From Rhytidiadelphus loreus (taxonomy: Eukaryota > Streptophyta > Bryopsida > Hypnales > Hylocomiaceae), in assembly GCA_947034895.1 (NCBI GenBank), contig OX344765.1:13211001-13275000 (forward strand): a DNA stretch of 64,000 nucleotides, in the 5' to 3' direction. A program made the translations under genes and the position numbers. The notes under the pieces were generated by a model that was not told the origin of the DNA, did not search any database, and saw only the letters and a list, made by a program, of their open reading frames with translations. Of the stretch, positions 36,720-49,300 are shown piece after piece (position 1 is the first letter of the stretch; each line of letters starts with the position of its first letter).

Positions 36720-37510
36720 ACCACTACCAATCACTTGATTGGATATAGACTCCAAGTCCTCCCCATCTTCATTTTAAATCACTATGTTGTGCATTATGAT
36801 ACATGCAATCATGATGTTATCAATGGTCTCTTAGTCCCACAAGTTGCAAGGATTTTTAATGATCTCCCAATGGGCTTGAGGTATGCCCAAAGCACGCTCC
36901 ACATCCTTTCTTCCAGCAGATTGCATCTTTGTATAATGCTCTCACTTTGTGGTCGATGAATGTGTTGCAAAAAGAAACTCCAAGGGGGATAAATCCCATT
37001 AGCCAAAAGATAATAATGGTTGTATCCATGTCCATTCACTTGAAATGTAAGATCATTGCCTTCTCCATGTAGCAAATTCAATACTAGCGGAGAGCAATCT
37101 AAGACATTAATGTCATTATTTCCACTTGGCAAATCGAAAGAAACATGCCAAATCCATAAAGATTGACCAGCAATGGTTTCTAGGATAATTCTCCGCAAGC
37201 CATTTTTGTCTTGGAATTGACCTTGCCATGCCACTGGACAATTCTTCCAATTCCAATGCATGCAATCAATGCTCCCAAACATACTGAGAAACTCTCTAAT
37301 GGCATTGATATCTAGTTGCTTGGACAAATCAATTTAGGTTGGTTGATACAAGAAAGTAGCTTCAAAACAACTCCAAACCCCAAACGGCAATCGTAAATTG
37401 CTTCATAGCAAGGATGGCAATATTCTCACCCACATAGCAATATTCATCCATAACATCCCCAGCCATCCCATATGCTAACATGTATATAGTTGCAATGCAT
37501 TTTTGCAAAG
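36720..37510 (-). pseudogene. PIF/Harbinger DDE transposase relic
   Basis: Minus-strand remains of the plant Harbinger nuclease (DDE_Tnp_4). In order: QKCIATIYMLAYGMAGDVMD (about 37510-37430), then FGSIDCMHWNWKNCPVAWQG with the first catalytic Asp (about 37275-37215), SGNNDINVLDCSPL with the second Asp region (about 37130-37090), NGHGYNHYYLLANGIYPPW, then a frame change to GRKDVERALGI with the third acidic position (about 36910-36885), and MIACIIMHNIVI (about 36810-36770). A stop interrupts the segment before FGSIDC, and a frameshift precedes the last acidic residue, so it cannot be functional. The ORF1 partner lies 3.7 kb to the left in opposite orientation, a usual Harbinger arrangement. 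Confidence 0.88.
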
Positions 37511-38171
37511 AAAACACAATTTTTTTGGATCATCTAGTGCATAGAACACAATTTTTTTTCCAAACATAAAAATAATTGAAAATGGGAATCTTCAAATTAG
37601 AAAAATCTCTTTTTAATCTTATTTTCACTACTTTCAAAAAATCAAACATGAAAGTGTTCATTTTCTAGGTATTCTCCATCATGTTTTTTTTGTGCATAAT
37701 TTTAAGAAATAAATTTTTCCATGTTTGAATTTTTAGAGAAATATTATGTTCAATGCTTTACAAATTATACATATTTTATTTCATTAATTTTTTATTTATC
37801 AAAAGTCACAGTATTATCTTAAATACATTAGGAAAAATCTAAGGCTAACAATGGGTTCTAACTTAGGTGGCAGAGGGTGCAATTAGAGGGAAAAAGTGAT
37901 TATAAAAAATTTTGATTTAAAATTTTTGGAATCTGATATAGCGCTACTAGTGCCTATCATATTGGCAATTTGAAATTTTTTTTCAAAAAAAAGATATTAA
38001 ATTTTTTTTTTTTTTTTTCCTTATTATTGCGTTGAGCAAAATTTTAATAGTTTTGTAACAATCTTGTTGAGGCCTCAGATTTTTGTAATGGATTGATTTG
38101 AGCTAAAAACGGTAGGTATTTATGGCAATGAAGTAGTGCTATATTGGCCATAGAGCCTTATGCTCTCTTAA
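37511..38171. other. Spacer after Harbinger relic
   Basis: AT-rich. A poly(T) run sits at about 38002-38018. No gene seen. Confidence 0.4.
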
Positions 38172-38223
38172 ACACCTAATTCATCTTTTAAGACACCTAA
38201 TTCATCTTTTAGAACACCTAATT
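38172..38223 (+). repeat. Short tandem repeat, about 21-bp unit
   Basis: The motif ACACCTAATTCATCTTTTA is repeated about two and a half times with small changes. Confidence 0.75.
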
Positions 38224-38262
38224 AGACATATGAATCAAAAAATATAAGTGCTTAAGACACTT

Positions 38263-38802
38263 CTAGACTTTTAGGAAGAATTCATTGTATAATTTGTAGG
38301 GACTCCTACCAAACACAATACAAACACTCTTTTCATGTATTTTTTTACTATAAATTTTGTGAAAATTGAGCAAAGCAAAAAAGAAAGAAAAACTTGAGAC
38401 CATGGTGACAATTATAGGGCTCACAAGTGCCTTCTTTGTTTGAATTATTCTTTTTGTGTTGCCATCGTTGCATCCTTCATGTTGTTGGCTTGTTGCCATA
38501 TCCAGAATGAGTATGTTGCCTAGAAAGTAACATTTTGGTTTCATCATTGCTATGCTTGAGAGCATTGCCTTATCACAAGAAATTATTGTTTTGTGGTTGA
38601 AGGTTGCTCTTGGCACATGAGTTAGATCTTGAACTTGATTTGAAGTCCAAATAGTGAGTGAGTGAGTGCCAAAGGTGAAGGTGGAGATCTTGCTACTTGG
38701 ATTTTGAATTAGAGAAGTGGAAGTCGGTTTAAATATTAAAGGAGTGGAGATGGAGTCCAATCTGCGCTGTAGGGAAAACAATGCAATTGGAGCTTGGTAC
38801 AT
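38263..38802 (-). CDS. Unrecognised ORF, 179 aa, doubtful
   Basis: An open minus-strand frame from an ATG at 38802 to a stop at 38263, ending 80 bp from the copia insertion. The N-terminal half is Ser/Thr-rich (STPLIFKPTSTSLIQNPSSK). A hydrophobic stretch (VTMVSSFSFFFALLNF) near residues 131-146 could be a membrane span. No family is recognised. The length is notable for AT-rich DNA, but composition and content resemble non-coding sequence, so it may be a chance frame. Confidence 0.2.
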   Translation of the reverse strand: MYQAPIALFSLQRRLDSISTPLIFKPTSTSLIQNPSSKISTFTFGTHSLTIWTSNQVQDLTHVPRATFNHKTIISCDKAMLSSIAMMKPKCYFLGNILILDMATSQQHEGCNDGNTKRIIQTKKALVSPIIVTMVSSFSFFFALLNFHKIYSKKIHEKSVCIVFGRSPYKLYNEFFLKV

Positions 38803-38881
38803 GATGATGAACGATCATTAATGACAGCAAGGTATGTGTATTTGTCCTTTAATTAATATTCCATGCTTTCATGGGTTATAT

Positions 38882-39157
38882 TATTGTATTCGCTCCCAAC
38901 TCTGCAGACACACACAAACACATTCGTTAGTCACTTACATTCATCTAAGGCTTAGTGGCCTTAACTAAACTAGCTTAAAATTAATACTCATTTGTGTTTT
39001 AGTTTAGTGACCTCCTGTATTAGCTTAGCGTCCTCATGTACATAATTAGTAGCTAGTTAAAATAGTCTGCGAATGGGCTTCAATGCTCATCTTTACTGAC
39101 CTATATATATGACTAGTTCTTCCTTGTTCTAAGTAATTCAAACTCTTGAATTCAACA
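38882..39157 (+). repeat. 5' LTR of copia element
   Basis: Begins TATTGTATTCGCTCC (the original TG changed to TA) and ends GAATTCAACA. Aligns end to end with the 3' LTR at 44087. Confidence 0.92.
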
Positions 39158-39170
39158 TGGTATCAAATCA
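39158..39170 (+). promoter_or_regulatory. Primer-binding site of copia element
   Basis: TGGTATCAAATCA directly follows the 5' LTR. It matches the usual TGGTATCAGAGC site complementary to the 3' end of initiator methionine tRNA, with small changes. Confidence 0.85.
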
Positions 39171-39369
39171 TGGTTGCGTAAGATTAGATTAGATTGTACT
39201 AAGAGAGAAGCAAAAGTTATAATGTTAGAGTAAGGAAGCTTGAGATAGAACTGACTTATAAAGCTAAAACAGTGAGCACTACTCTTGAGAGATAAAAAAA
39301 GATTGAAAGAGTAACGGATAGACTTGAAACAATGACTCCTGCTCTTGAGAGACGAGATAAGTTAGAATG

Positions 39370-42300
39370 ATGGCTGAGAGTTTAAGCATGGCGTTCCATG
39401 AGGGAGATAAAATGAAAGGGTTGTCCAACTAGTACATGTGGGCATTGAAATTGAGAGTGGTATTACGAGAAGAAGGACTGTAGGCTATCATTGAGAACGA
39501 GCAAAGTCCAACCGCATATCTTGTCAAAATTGAAGGGGAAGCACTGATCAAAGCTCAATTGAAAAATAAAGTACTGGTGAGTAAACTTCTTTTTTTGTCT
39601 GTATCTCATGATTTTATTGATATTGTTGCAGAACACACAGACCCAATGGCAGGATGGAAGGCATTCAAAGACCAATTCAACGCAAACGACCACTCTCAAA
39701 TTCTAATGCCAATGGGACAACTATAGTTGCTTCAAATGAACAAAGAAGACTCAATCGCCAACTACATCAAGAAAGCTAGGGAGATGAAGAATAGATTTAG
39801 CAGCATGGGTGAAAAAACTTACCAATCGCAACATCAACCAGATGGTGCTAAACAGCCTGTCCTAATCATTTGACAACACAATCCAAGCATGTCGTTTGAG
39901 AAATTGAGTGCAAGTCTTCTATCTAAATTATACAAGCGCCAACATCGATCTCAACAACTCAGAGATGAAGAAGCCCTAACAGCAAATTTCCAGCGCCAAA
40001 TGAGTATGCGGGGACAAAGGGGAAGTTAGCCGATCCAAGGTCGTGGATTTCTAAGAAGAGGTCTGTTTGGAGCACCAAGACCACCTCCGGTATACTATAA
40101 CTGCCACCAACCATGATACTTAGCCAGAGACTGTAGAGTGCCTAGAAAACACTACACCTATTTAGAATCTAGCAAAAGTATTGGTCATGCAAACTTTGCA
40201 AAAATATTTGAGTCACAGTTAGATTACTCAGGATATGATCCATATCACTACTATTGGGCCATTGGGGCAATGACCTATAATACCTGGACAGTGGGCCTCA
40301 GGCCACATTGCATCCAACTATCAGAAACTAGATGAACCCCCTAGCTCCTTTGGTGTAGAAATCATTGAGATCAAAACCGGGGGAGGAGAATCCCATGCGG
40401 TAAAAGGCTCAAGCTCCGCCATTGTAACCATAGATTCAAGAGCAATAAAGCTAAAAACAATTCGTTACGTGCCTAATATGAAAAAGAATCTAATGTCAGT
40501 TGGCGCACTTGCTGACAGTGGTCACAAAATAGTTTTTTCCAGCAGTTAGTGCTGGGTTCAAAATACCCAAGGTCAAACAATTGCCACCATTAGAAGAGAT
40601 CCAATGAGTGGACTATATTACTTTAGACAACAACACGCAGCGTTATCAATTGTGAATAGCAATACATCCACGTTGTGGCATTAGAGATTAGGACACCTGA
40701 GTTTTCTTGGCATACATTACTTGTCTAGAAATTTGAAATTCATTGGTATACCAAAACTAAAGCTTACAAACAAATATATTTGTGTTGTTTAACAAGAAGA
40801 CAACATAGAGAGAGATTCCCTCAAAAATAGCAAACTAGAGCTAGCAAACTTGGTCATAAAATTCACTTCAATGTTATAGGACCCATGCAACAAGCATCCC
40901 TGCAAGGGTCTCGTTACGTACTGGTGTTCATAGACAGTTTCTCGCACAAGAGTTGGGTGTACTTTCTAAAGTACAAAAGTGAGACGTATGAGAGATTATG
41001 TATATTCCACAAGAGGATCGAGAAGAAAACTGGAAATAAAATCCACATACTGCGCTTTGACAGAGGCGGCGAGTATCTATTGGAAAAATTCATAAGATAC
41101 TGTAGCGAGTTAGCGACAATGGAATCAACCGAGAATTGACCCAAGCTAGGATTCTACAACAAAATGGAGTCTTTGAACAAAAGAATTGAACAATCAGTGA
41201 AAGGGCAAGGAGTATCTTGAACAATTGCAGCCTACCTAGTTATCTATGGACGGAAGTTGTCTCCCACACCACGTACTTGATCAACAAAAGTCCTACTCAA
41301 GCAAATTCTGGTGAAACACCTGAGAAATTGTACTCAGGTATGACACCTAACATCTCAAACCTGAAGATATTGGGATGCTTAGCCTATATTCACATTCCTA
41401 AAGAAGACAAAAAAAATTTACACAGTAAAATCTTAGCATGCCTTTTCTTAGGCTTTGATAGCAAATCCAAGGCTTTCTGGTTGTATGATCAAAATAGAAA
41501 GAAGGTGCTTATAAGTTGAGATGTCGTCTTTGTTGAGACAAAAATAGGCTATCATTACTTAGGTTCACAACATCCCAACTCCACTGTAATTGCTTTCCTT
41601 GAAACCAACAACACCACAGAAGCCTCAGAAACTTCTGAGATTCCAGAACCAGAACTCCAACAAGCACAAAGTCTTGACATCCACACACTTTCCAAACTCC
41701 CTAATTTTCTTGATTCATTTGAAAACCCACAAAGCTCCTCAGTAGATCCTTCCTACAATCCAAATCCAAACAAAAATTAAGAGTACAATAGAAATTTAGA
41801 AACACTACCATCAAAACACAGACATCCAACCCCAGTAGATTGGCAAGCTGATCCCTTGGATTGACGCTATCCCAACAGAATCAGAGCTCCATCAGTAAAA
41901 CTCAAAGATTTCTAGACGTTACTCTCAGAGTTAACTAAATAACCTTTACATTTCCAAACCGCATCCCAACAAATGGAACTCTCCAAAGTGAGATAGATTC
42001 GATACTGAAGAACAAGACATGGAATGTAGTCGATTGCCCCAAACACAACAAACCCATAACAACAAAGTAGTTATTCAAAATCAAGAAGAACACTCAAGGA
42101 AAAATCAACAAACTAAAAACACTTCTCGTAGCACGAGGCTTCCAACAACAAGAAGGGATTGACTACCACAACATTTTTGTTCCCATAGTCAAGTGGTCAA
42201 CCATTCAACTTATTTTAGCACTCGCTACTATGTTCAACTGGCCATTACATCAGCTTGATGTCATTACAACTTTTTTAAATGGATCTATTGATGAAGAGAT

Positions 42301-43558
42301 CTTCATGGAGATTCCACCGGAGGTTTCTAAAGCAAATGATCAAACCAAGGTATGTAAGATCAATTGCGTCCTTTATAGCCTGAAACAATCTCCAAAAGCT
42401 TGGTATGACAAAATTGACAAATGGCTACGTGAACACGACCTTATTAGAAACACATGTGATCCAAACTTGTACTATTGCAAGCAGAATGGAAAGCTCACCG
42501 TTCTATTACTCTATGTAGATGATCTATTGATTACAGGAAATTATGAACAAAACATCATGCATCTTAAGGAAAAGTTACAGGCAGACTTCGAGATGATGGA
42601 CTTAGGCGAGGCGCACAATTATTTGGGCATTGAAATTCACAGACAAGGAAGCGATATTTTTATAAATCAGGAGGGATACATTTGCAAGTTCCTAAAGCGC
42701 TTTGAATTGTAGGGATGCAACCCCACGCAATTCCTTGCCGACCCCAAGTAGTCGCTGAAGAAAACCATGGGTACTACTAAGGCCGACATCACCAAATATT
42801 GCTCATTTTTGGAAAGCCTCCTATTCTTGACACACACCAAACCAAACATATGCTATGCAGTAAGCACTGTCTCTAAATATATGCAAGCATTAGAGGAGGC
42901 ACACCTTCAAGCTGCCAATAAAATATTACAATACCTTAGCAACACTATTAACTATGGGACTTTCTTGCCAGCAGACGACACGAGTAGCTATCACACCTAT
43001 ACCGATGCAAATTAGGCCAAGGATTTTGATTCCAGACGCTCATTATTAGATATCATGTATAAACTAGGAAACTCAAGCAATTTTTGGAGCACTAAACTAC
43101 AACCCATGATGTCTCTCTCTAAAACAGAGTTTGAATATAGAGTTCTCACGGATGTAGCCAAGGACATTATTCACTTTTGACGCTTACTTCATGAATTAGG
43201 TTTTGAAGAAACCAGCCCTACGACACTTCATAGTGACAATCAATCATGCATCAAGCTTGTGAAGAACCCTGTAATGCACGCACAAACCAAGCATATTGAA
43301 CTGCAACACCACTTTATAAGGGAGGCAGCACAAGCATGTGAAGTACAAGTTGAATATATTCCTACTAGAGCACAACTTGCGGATTTTTTGACAAAACCTC
43401 TACCAAACCAGAGCTTTGTCGCAAATCGACGCAAAGCATGCGTGATTCCTCTTCCTCTCTCTACTGAGAGATATGGAAACCTTAAATCACACCTTAAAAC
43501 TACCTACGTGCCGAAACTGTGGTTCTCAAATGATCTATCAAGAAAGCCTGCCGAGTAA
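39370..43558 (+). pseudogene. Copia gag-pol polyprotein, broken
   Basis: Capsid, protease, integrase and reverse transcriptase/RNase H coding region with many stops. The gag zinc knuckle near 40090-40140 reads YYNCHQP, stop, YLARDC, so it lost a Cys, a Gly and a His. The protease core survives only as WTV...HCIQ near 40285. GAG-pre-integrase RLGHLS is at about 40690. Integrase shows VFIDSFS and RFDRGGEY acidic residues (40927 and 41056), then LQQNGVFEQKN near 41160. Reverse transcriptase is the best preserved: QLDVITTFLNGSIDEEIF (42248) and LLLYVDDLLITG (42505), with the catalytic Asp pair intact. RNase H ends with SDNQSCIKLVKNPVMHAQTK and ADFLTKPL. Several stops look like CGA-to-TGA or C-to-T decay. 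Confidence 0.93.
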
Positions 43559-44074
43559 TTCTATGCTTGAAGTCAGGAGCTTTGGGATTCCTCCGGGTCG
43601 CACAATTTTCCACCAATCTTCAAGATGTTTGATCAAATCCTTCTAGAACCTCTCTACCGACGACTCTGCACCAATTTCCTTCCCAACAACCATAATCAAG
43701 CTATCAACCAAGCAAGGAGATTAGCTAATCTCACTACTGCATTGTGCCTCCTCCTTGTGACATTGTAGAAGCGCCCACAACCACAAACAGGCCTCTTGCA
43801 GATATTCCACTACGCGCTGGATCGCCATCGCCACAAACAAAACGATTAGCAAACATGTTTTAATCTACACAATCGAACAACCACTTAGTTGATAAAGGAG
43901 GTTAAACCCTAATCCAAGGCTCATAGCTCAACAGAACACACAAGACTTACCAACGACATCCAATTGTTGGAATCATGCAGCATACGCACAACTTCTGACG
44001 GCAGCTCAAGAATGCGAGACATTGCAACAAAAATATATGCCGATCACACCACATAGACACTACAGAGTTTTGCA

Positions 44075-44086
44075 AGCGAGGGAGGG
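44075..44086 (+). promoter_or_regulatory. Polypurine tract of copia element
   Basis: AGCGAGGGAGGG lies immediately before the 3' LTR, where plus-strand priming occurs in LTR elements. Confidence 0.75.
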
Positions 44087-44349
44087 TGTTGTAATTCGCT
44101 CCTAACTCTGCGGACACATACAAATACATTCATTAGTCACTGACATTCATCCAAAACTTAGTGGCCTTAACTAAACCCTAGCCTAAAATTAATATTCATT
44201 TGTATTTTAGCTTAGTGGCCTCATGTACATGATTAATAGTTAGTTAAAACAGTTAATACTGCAAGTGGGCTTCAATGCTCATCCTTACTGGCCTGTATAT
44301 ATGATTGGTTGTTCCTTGTTCTAAGTAATTCAAACTCTTGAATTCAACA
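44087..44349 (+). repeat. 3' LTR of copia element
   Basis: Begins TGTTGTAATTCGCTCC and ends GAATTCAACA. It is 13 bp shorter than the 5' LTR through small indels, for example around 44205-44225. Confidence 0.92.
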
Positions 44350-44354
44350 TATAT

Positions 44355-44929
44355 CTATCACTTTGAGTTTATTGAGGGATCAAGGTTGCAAAACTGCTAG
44401 AGAACCATTGAAAACTAAGACAAAATGAACACAAGTTTGTTGATACCAACATAAAAATGAGTTCTTGTGGTGACACATTTTTATGAATTTTTGGGTTGGT
44501 TTAATGTAAATTAACAATTTTATTATGCTATTTTCGACACTCAACTTGAACAATTTAACTGAGAATTCTTTAAAGGTTTATGGTATTCAAAAATCTTTTG
44601 GAAATCTATTGGAATCTTTTAGAATCCTTATGAGTTATGAATCTATTAGATTGCATTGGAATCTTTTGAAATGTATTGGAAATCTATTGGAGTCTATTAC
44701 AATCTTCTAAAATCTTCTAAAAAATTTCAAAATCATTTGGAATCTTTTACAGAGTATGAATTCAAAGTTTGAATTTTAATTAGATTTTAACAAATATAAT
44801 TTGATTTTGATTTTGATTTTAATTCCAATGAAATTCAATAAGTACAATTAAAACTTAGAAGTTGATCAAAATTTTAATCAAAGTCAACTCCAAATCAAAT
44901 TCAAATTCAAATAATTTAACCCCTAAAAG
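44355..44929. other. AT-rich spacer
   Basis: Short imperfect repeats of the type GGAATCTTTTNGAAAT occur at about 44590-44760. No gene seen. Confidence 0.45.
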
Positions 44930-45729
44930 ACTAAACTTCAATTTTTAAGCAACATAGCGATTTTGGCATTTCACTACAAATGAAATTTTTTTCTTCTTTG
45001 AAACTTCACACAATATGGAGACAAGTTTTTTCTTTTAAGTCCGAACAATTTTCATAACTTTTGCCTACATGGTTAAAAATTTATTGTATGATATATAATT
45101 TTCAGCATTTAGTAGATAGCCTAGGTTGTTCAAAAAAATTCTTAAAAATCATTTTCTTAAGAAATATAAATTTGAAATTGGTTTCAAGGTTTTCAATAAA
45201 TAAATTTGGAAATAAAATAAAATCATAGGATGCAAATTGTTTATTACAACATTACAACTGTTGGAATTGGCATTTTTCAACTCCATAATTAAATTCTTAA
45301 CGATTTTGTATTTTGAATCATTTTGTAGCTACTTCTTTCTACTTACTATCTTTTTTCTATATGTTGTACAATTCCAAATGATCCAGTATTTTTCAAGCAT
45401 GTAGACAACTTGCCTTGAAAAATGAGTCCAAAGAAGCACCATTATTTTGGACATTTTTTCATACAAATATGGCCATGTGAAGTGCAATTGCCCAGTTTTT
45501 TGCAAGGGCCAAAAAAGGATTTTTGTCACATCAAACACTAATATCTTGCAATCCACATAGTGGAAATTTCTGGAAAATTTTCCACATCTTTTCAAACTAG
45601 CGCACTGCAAGATCATATAGTTACATCTACAGTATTCAAAAATGTTTTTCTTCTAAAATTTGGTACTTGTACTAGAAATGGCAGTTTTAAAGCATATTTG
45701 GTGAAAATATAGTTGAAAACATTTAGGGG
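44930..45729 (+). repeat. TTAA-flanked element P1
   Basis: An 800-bp element starting CCCCTAAAAGAC after TTAA (44926-44929) and ending ACATTTAGGGG before TTAA (45730-45733). Its interior is collinear with P7 (15555-16441). No transposase ORF. The 95-codon frame at 45329-45616 on the minus strand has a counterpart frame in P7 but no known motif. Confidence 0.75.
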
Positions 45730-45781
45730 TTAATGATAATTCAAACTTTGATTCAACTCTAATCAATTCAAATTTGATTAA

Positions 45782-45860
45782 GGTAGTAGGTTCTAAAAGC
45801 GTTCATGCTCTAAAATGACTCACCTCCTTAAATTTACACTTTTTGTTCATATTGCTTAAC
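45782..45860 (+). repeat. R-family repeat, partial left end (copy E)
   Basis: GGTAGTAGGTTCTAAAAGCG, then CTCTAAAATGACTCACCTCC, match the left ends of copies A and B. The match stops after about 80 bp. Confidence 0.55.
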
Positions 45861-46845
45861 CACTAAACGCTTAAGCGACCATTTTATGGTTGCTGCCTAA
45901 CTTCGGGCAGAATAAAACTTTTTTTCAATTTTTTTTTTCTCTTAAGAGATTGGATTGTCTTTCAATATGTATATTCAAAACTAAGATTGCTACGGTCAAA
46001 CCAAAATTATAAGAGATATAGCACAAAGAGTATAGAATTGGCTAGTGTTGAAAAACTTACTATTTGGGAAAAGTGATGATGTTCTCATTACTAAATCTTA
46101 TGCATTAGTTTACAAATCAATAGAAACCATAATTTTGACCAATCAAAAAGAAATTCAAATGCTAAAGATGGAAATTGTATTTTTGGTGAATTTTTGAAGT
46201 TATATCTTCAAAATTCATTTGAAGAGAATCTAAAAATAATTATAAAACTTTGACTGTACAGATACTTTCTAATTTTTATGCTTCACATTATCTTCTTTGA
46301 TGCAAACTTCAAAAAAGTTATAGAACTTGTATTTTATAATACATTTGTGTTTTGTTCAAACCTCTTGGATTTTAAGGAATTAAATTAAAATTAATTTTTT
46401 TTAATAATTTTTTTATTATTCTTTTTCCAAACAGCACTGGCTAGTTTCCAATAGTGGGAACCAACCTGAAACGGCTTTCCAAGTAGGCTAAAACACATCT
46501 ATTGGACCTTCAATCTAACTTAAAATTCTAATTCTAATGCAATTTTCATTTAGTTTCCTACAGAGTATTAAAGATCAAATTTATAATTTGATTGAATTTC
46601 TAACTTATATTTTGAAGTGTAATACAACAAATATACATAGTGTATTTAGAGATTTCTTCGTTGCTTTATTTTAAATATAATTTCACTTTTCTAAAAGTAC
46701 TTTTGAACTATTTTAATTTGAAATCTATGTTTTGAAAAAAAAAGTTTAAATTTTGAATTATTCACAATTTAATTCCAGGCTTTGATTAAACTATTCAAAT
46801 TTGAGCTCTTCAAGCCCTAGATTACCAAGGTTATTTTTTTATTAA
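45861..46845. other. AT-rich spacer
   Basis: No gene seen. About 45850-45920 has a locally palindromic TAAGCGACC segment. Confidence 0.4.
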
Positions 46846-47484
46846 CCCCTAAATGCCCAACTAAAGGCCTTTGGGGAGCTTCTTAGAATTTGTTCTAGGT
46901 TGAACAAAATGCCAACATTTTGATAGGTTTTATCAATTTTATTTGAACCATACAAATTCAAACTAGACATGTTAGAGATCATATGAGAAAAGAAAATACA
47001 ACAATATCACTTATAGATTGAAAGATTAGAATGTTTAATTACGAGGGTGTTAAAATTGTGAAAATGATTTAAAGTCTTACAATCTTCTTTTCACATATCA
47101 AATCTAAAAAAATTGTCACAAAAAGAAAATGAGGTTAAAAGGCATAACATGCATAACCACAATCAATTTACAACTTCTCAAAATCTACTCTACAATTTTT
47201 TTTAAATGAATTTCTAATGTGATTTTTCCTCCAAAATTTAGGCTCATTTTCAAGAATCCTCAACACTAGAAAATCAAGATTTGCAATGGTCACCTTTGCA
47301 CAAAATCTTGAATAGAAAATCCATAATCATTTATTTTCAAAATCAGATTTTTAATGCTAAAACCAGACTTCAAAAAGAGTTCTCCAAAAATATAAACTAC
47401 AAAAAAAAGAAATTAGGTCAAGTTATATTTGACTTCAAAGTATGCCTTGAGGCACCAAATTTTGGTGCTTTAGGCATTTAGGGG
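46846..47484 (+). repeat. TTAA-flanked element P2
   Basis: A 639-bp element with a perfect 12-bp terminal inverted repeat, CCCCTAAATGCC and GGCATTTAGGGG, between TTAA copies at 46842-46845 and 47485-47488. Its right end is collinear with 35220-35441. No ORF of note. Confidence 0.8.
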
Positions 47485-49300
47485 TTAAAAACAACTCAAA
47501 TCTATTGTTTCTTTTGTATTCATCTTTTTCTTAGAGTCAAACCATAGGATCTTGTACTTCACTTTTCTTAAATCATGTGGTAAAATTTTATACAGTTTTA
47601 TTGTACAAATTGGAAGACATTAGCATTCAAAGTTAAAAAATTAAAAAAGCTTTTTTCAATGCTAGTTGGCAATTTTAAATGACATTGACTCCATTTGTGA
47701 AATTTTTTTGCACTATAGAATTTGAATTGAAATTCTTTTTTTTGTTGAAGAATTGAATTCCAAATCTAGGAAAAAAATTCCAAAAAAACACACTTCATTT
47801 TCAATCTTTAAAAAATTGTTAAAGAGAAGTAGGTCAAGATTGAACAAAAAAAAACTATTAATTTTGTCCCCTAAGGGGAAAATGGGGTTTTAATTAGGTA
47901 TTAAAATATAAATTTCAAATTTTGAACTATTCGAAATGTAAGTTTTGAACTATTCAAATGTCTAAATTTGAACTATTCCAAAATTGAACTATTTAATTCT
48001 AGATTATGGCCAAACGACGTCTAGAATAATGCTTGTCAGATTTTTAAAACATTTTAGATTAATATGAAAAATTTCCCACTTAAACTAGACTTGAATATGA
48101 ACCGTTTCCAACAAGTTTCGTGAAAAACAAACATAATGTGAAGAAAATATGGGCCTTCAAAGTCTGCTGACTTTGTAAAAGTGAAAAGAAAAAGAATAAA
48201 TACAACTCACATACTTCATTAAACCAAGGGACTCCAATTATGGTGTGATGACGGTTTGATCTTGCAATGGTTGCCCACTTGGCAAGCTGTCAAGAATAAA
48301 GTTTCAGTTTTGTTTTGTTTTATTTTTTTTTCAGATTTGATGAAGACAAAAACAATGAAAATATGTTCATAGCTAGTCCAAACAAAGTGTTTCACACCCA
48401 TATGAGAAATCAACTCATTGTTTGTTGATTTTGTCTTCAATTGGACTATATTTTTCTAGTAGTGCAATGGGGTTTGCGGTTCTTGGGGTGTAATCATGAA
48501 CTTTTGATAGGGATTCTACTTTGATTTTGTCAAGGTTTGGATTACAGTGGAGGCTTGGTTTGCTAAGGTTTGCGGTTTTATTATCTGATCTTGCAGTTTT
48601 ACATTTAGGTTGTCTAGGAGAATAAGTTTGTAGGTGGGTTCACTCTTCTTGGGACTTAAGTTTGCTTCAATCAAGGCTTCAATCTTGTAGCTTGAAATCT
48701 TCTCGGCAAGGAAGTAAGAGGAAATCATAAGTGCTTGATGTTCCCCTTGTGTTTGTAAACATATCACTAAGAATTGAAGGGATTTATTATATTTGAGACA
48801 AAGATTGAAGGTGTATTGTAGTGAGCTCAATCTCCCCTATTTTGATTGTAGCGCTATCAAAAGAATGAGAGGCATATATTTGTAGTGAAGCATGTAGTGA
48901 AGACAACCTTGAGTCCTTGATTACTGTGAGATTTATGTTTTGAGGTTTGAAAAGTTTGATTTTGACAATTCTAAGCCTAAATATGAAATATCTCCTCCAA
49001 AAATGGCAAGGCCCAATTATGATTTGACTCAAAATTTATAATTGGTGTAGGCTACCCAATGCCCTTAGGCCAAGATGAAACTCATGGTAGAGGAACTTTT
49101 ACACATGGTGTATTGTCGAACTTGTACAAATGTCACAAAAAAGAGGTTGTCATGGGATTGAGACTAAATATATACCTTGAAGCGACATGTAAAGTGTAAA
49201 CCACCACGATTATTCAACAAATCAATCACTACAACTCGATTGAGTCAAAATGCAAACACATATAATTCACCACTCTCTTCTAGGATCTTTAAGACGAAAG
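47485..49300. other. AT-rich spacer; weak ORFs
   Basis: Adjoining minus-strand frames at 48219-48440, 48516-48830 and 48787-49032 are open for longer than expected, but they carry no recognisable motif and lack proper starts. They may be relics of an unidentified gene or element. Confidence 0.35.

Larger units (their letters stand above)
38882..44349 (+). mobile_element. Full-length, decayed Ty1/copia LTR retrotransposon
   Basis: A 5,468-bp element with LTRs at both ends, a primer-binding site after the 5' LTR, a purine-rich tract before the 3' LTR, and TATAT flanking both sides (38877-38881 and 44350-44354). The internal order is gag, protease, integrase, reverse transcriptase, RNase H, which defines Ty1/copia. 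The LTRs are clearly diverged (roughly 85-88% identical by eye), with many C/T and G/A differences, so the insertion is old. Confidence 0.95.
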
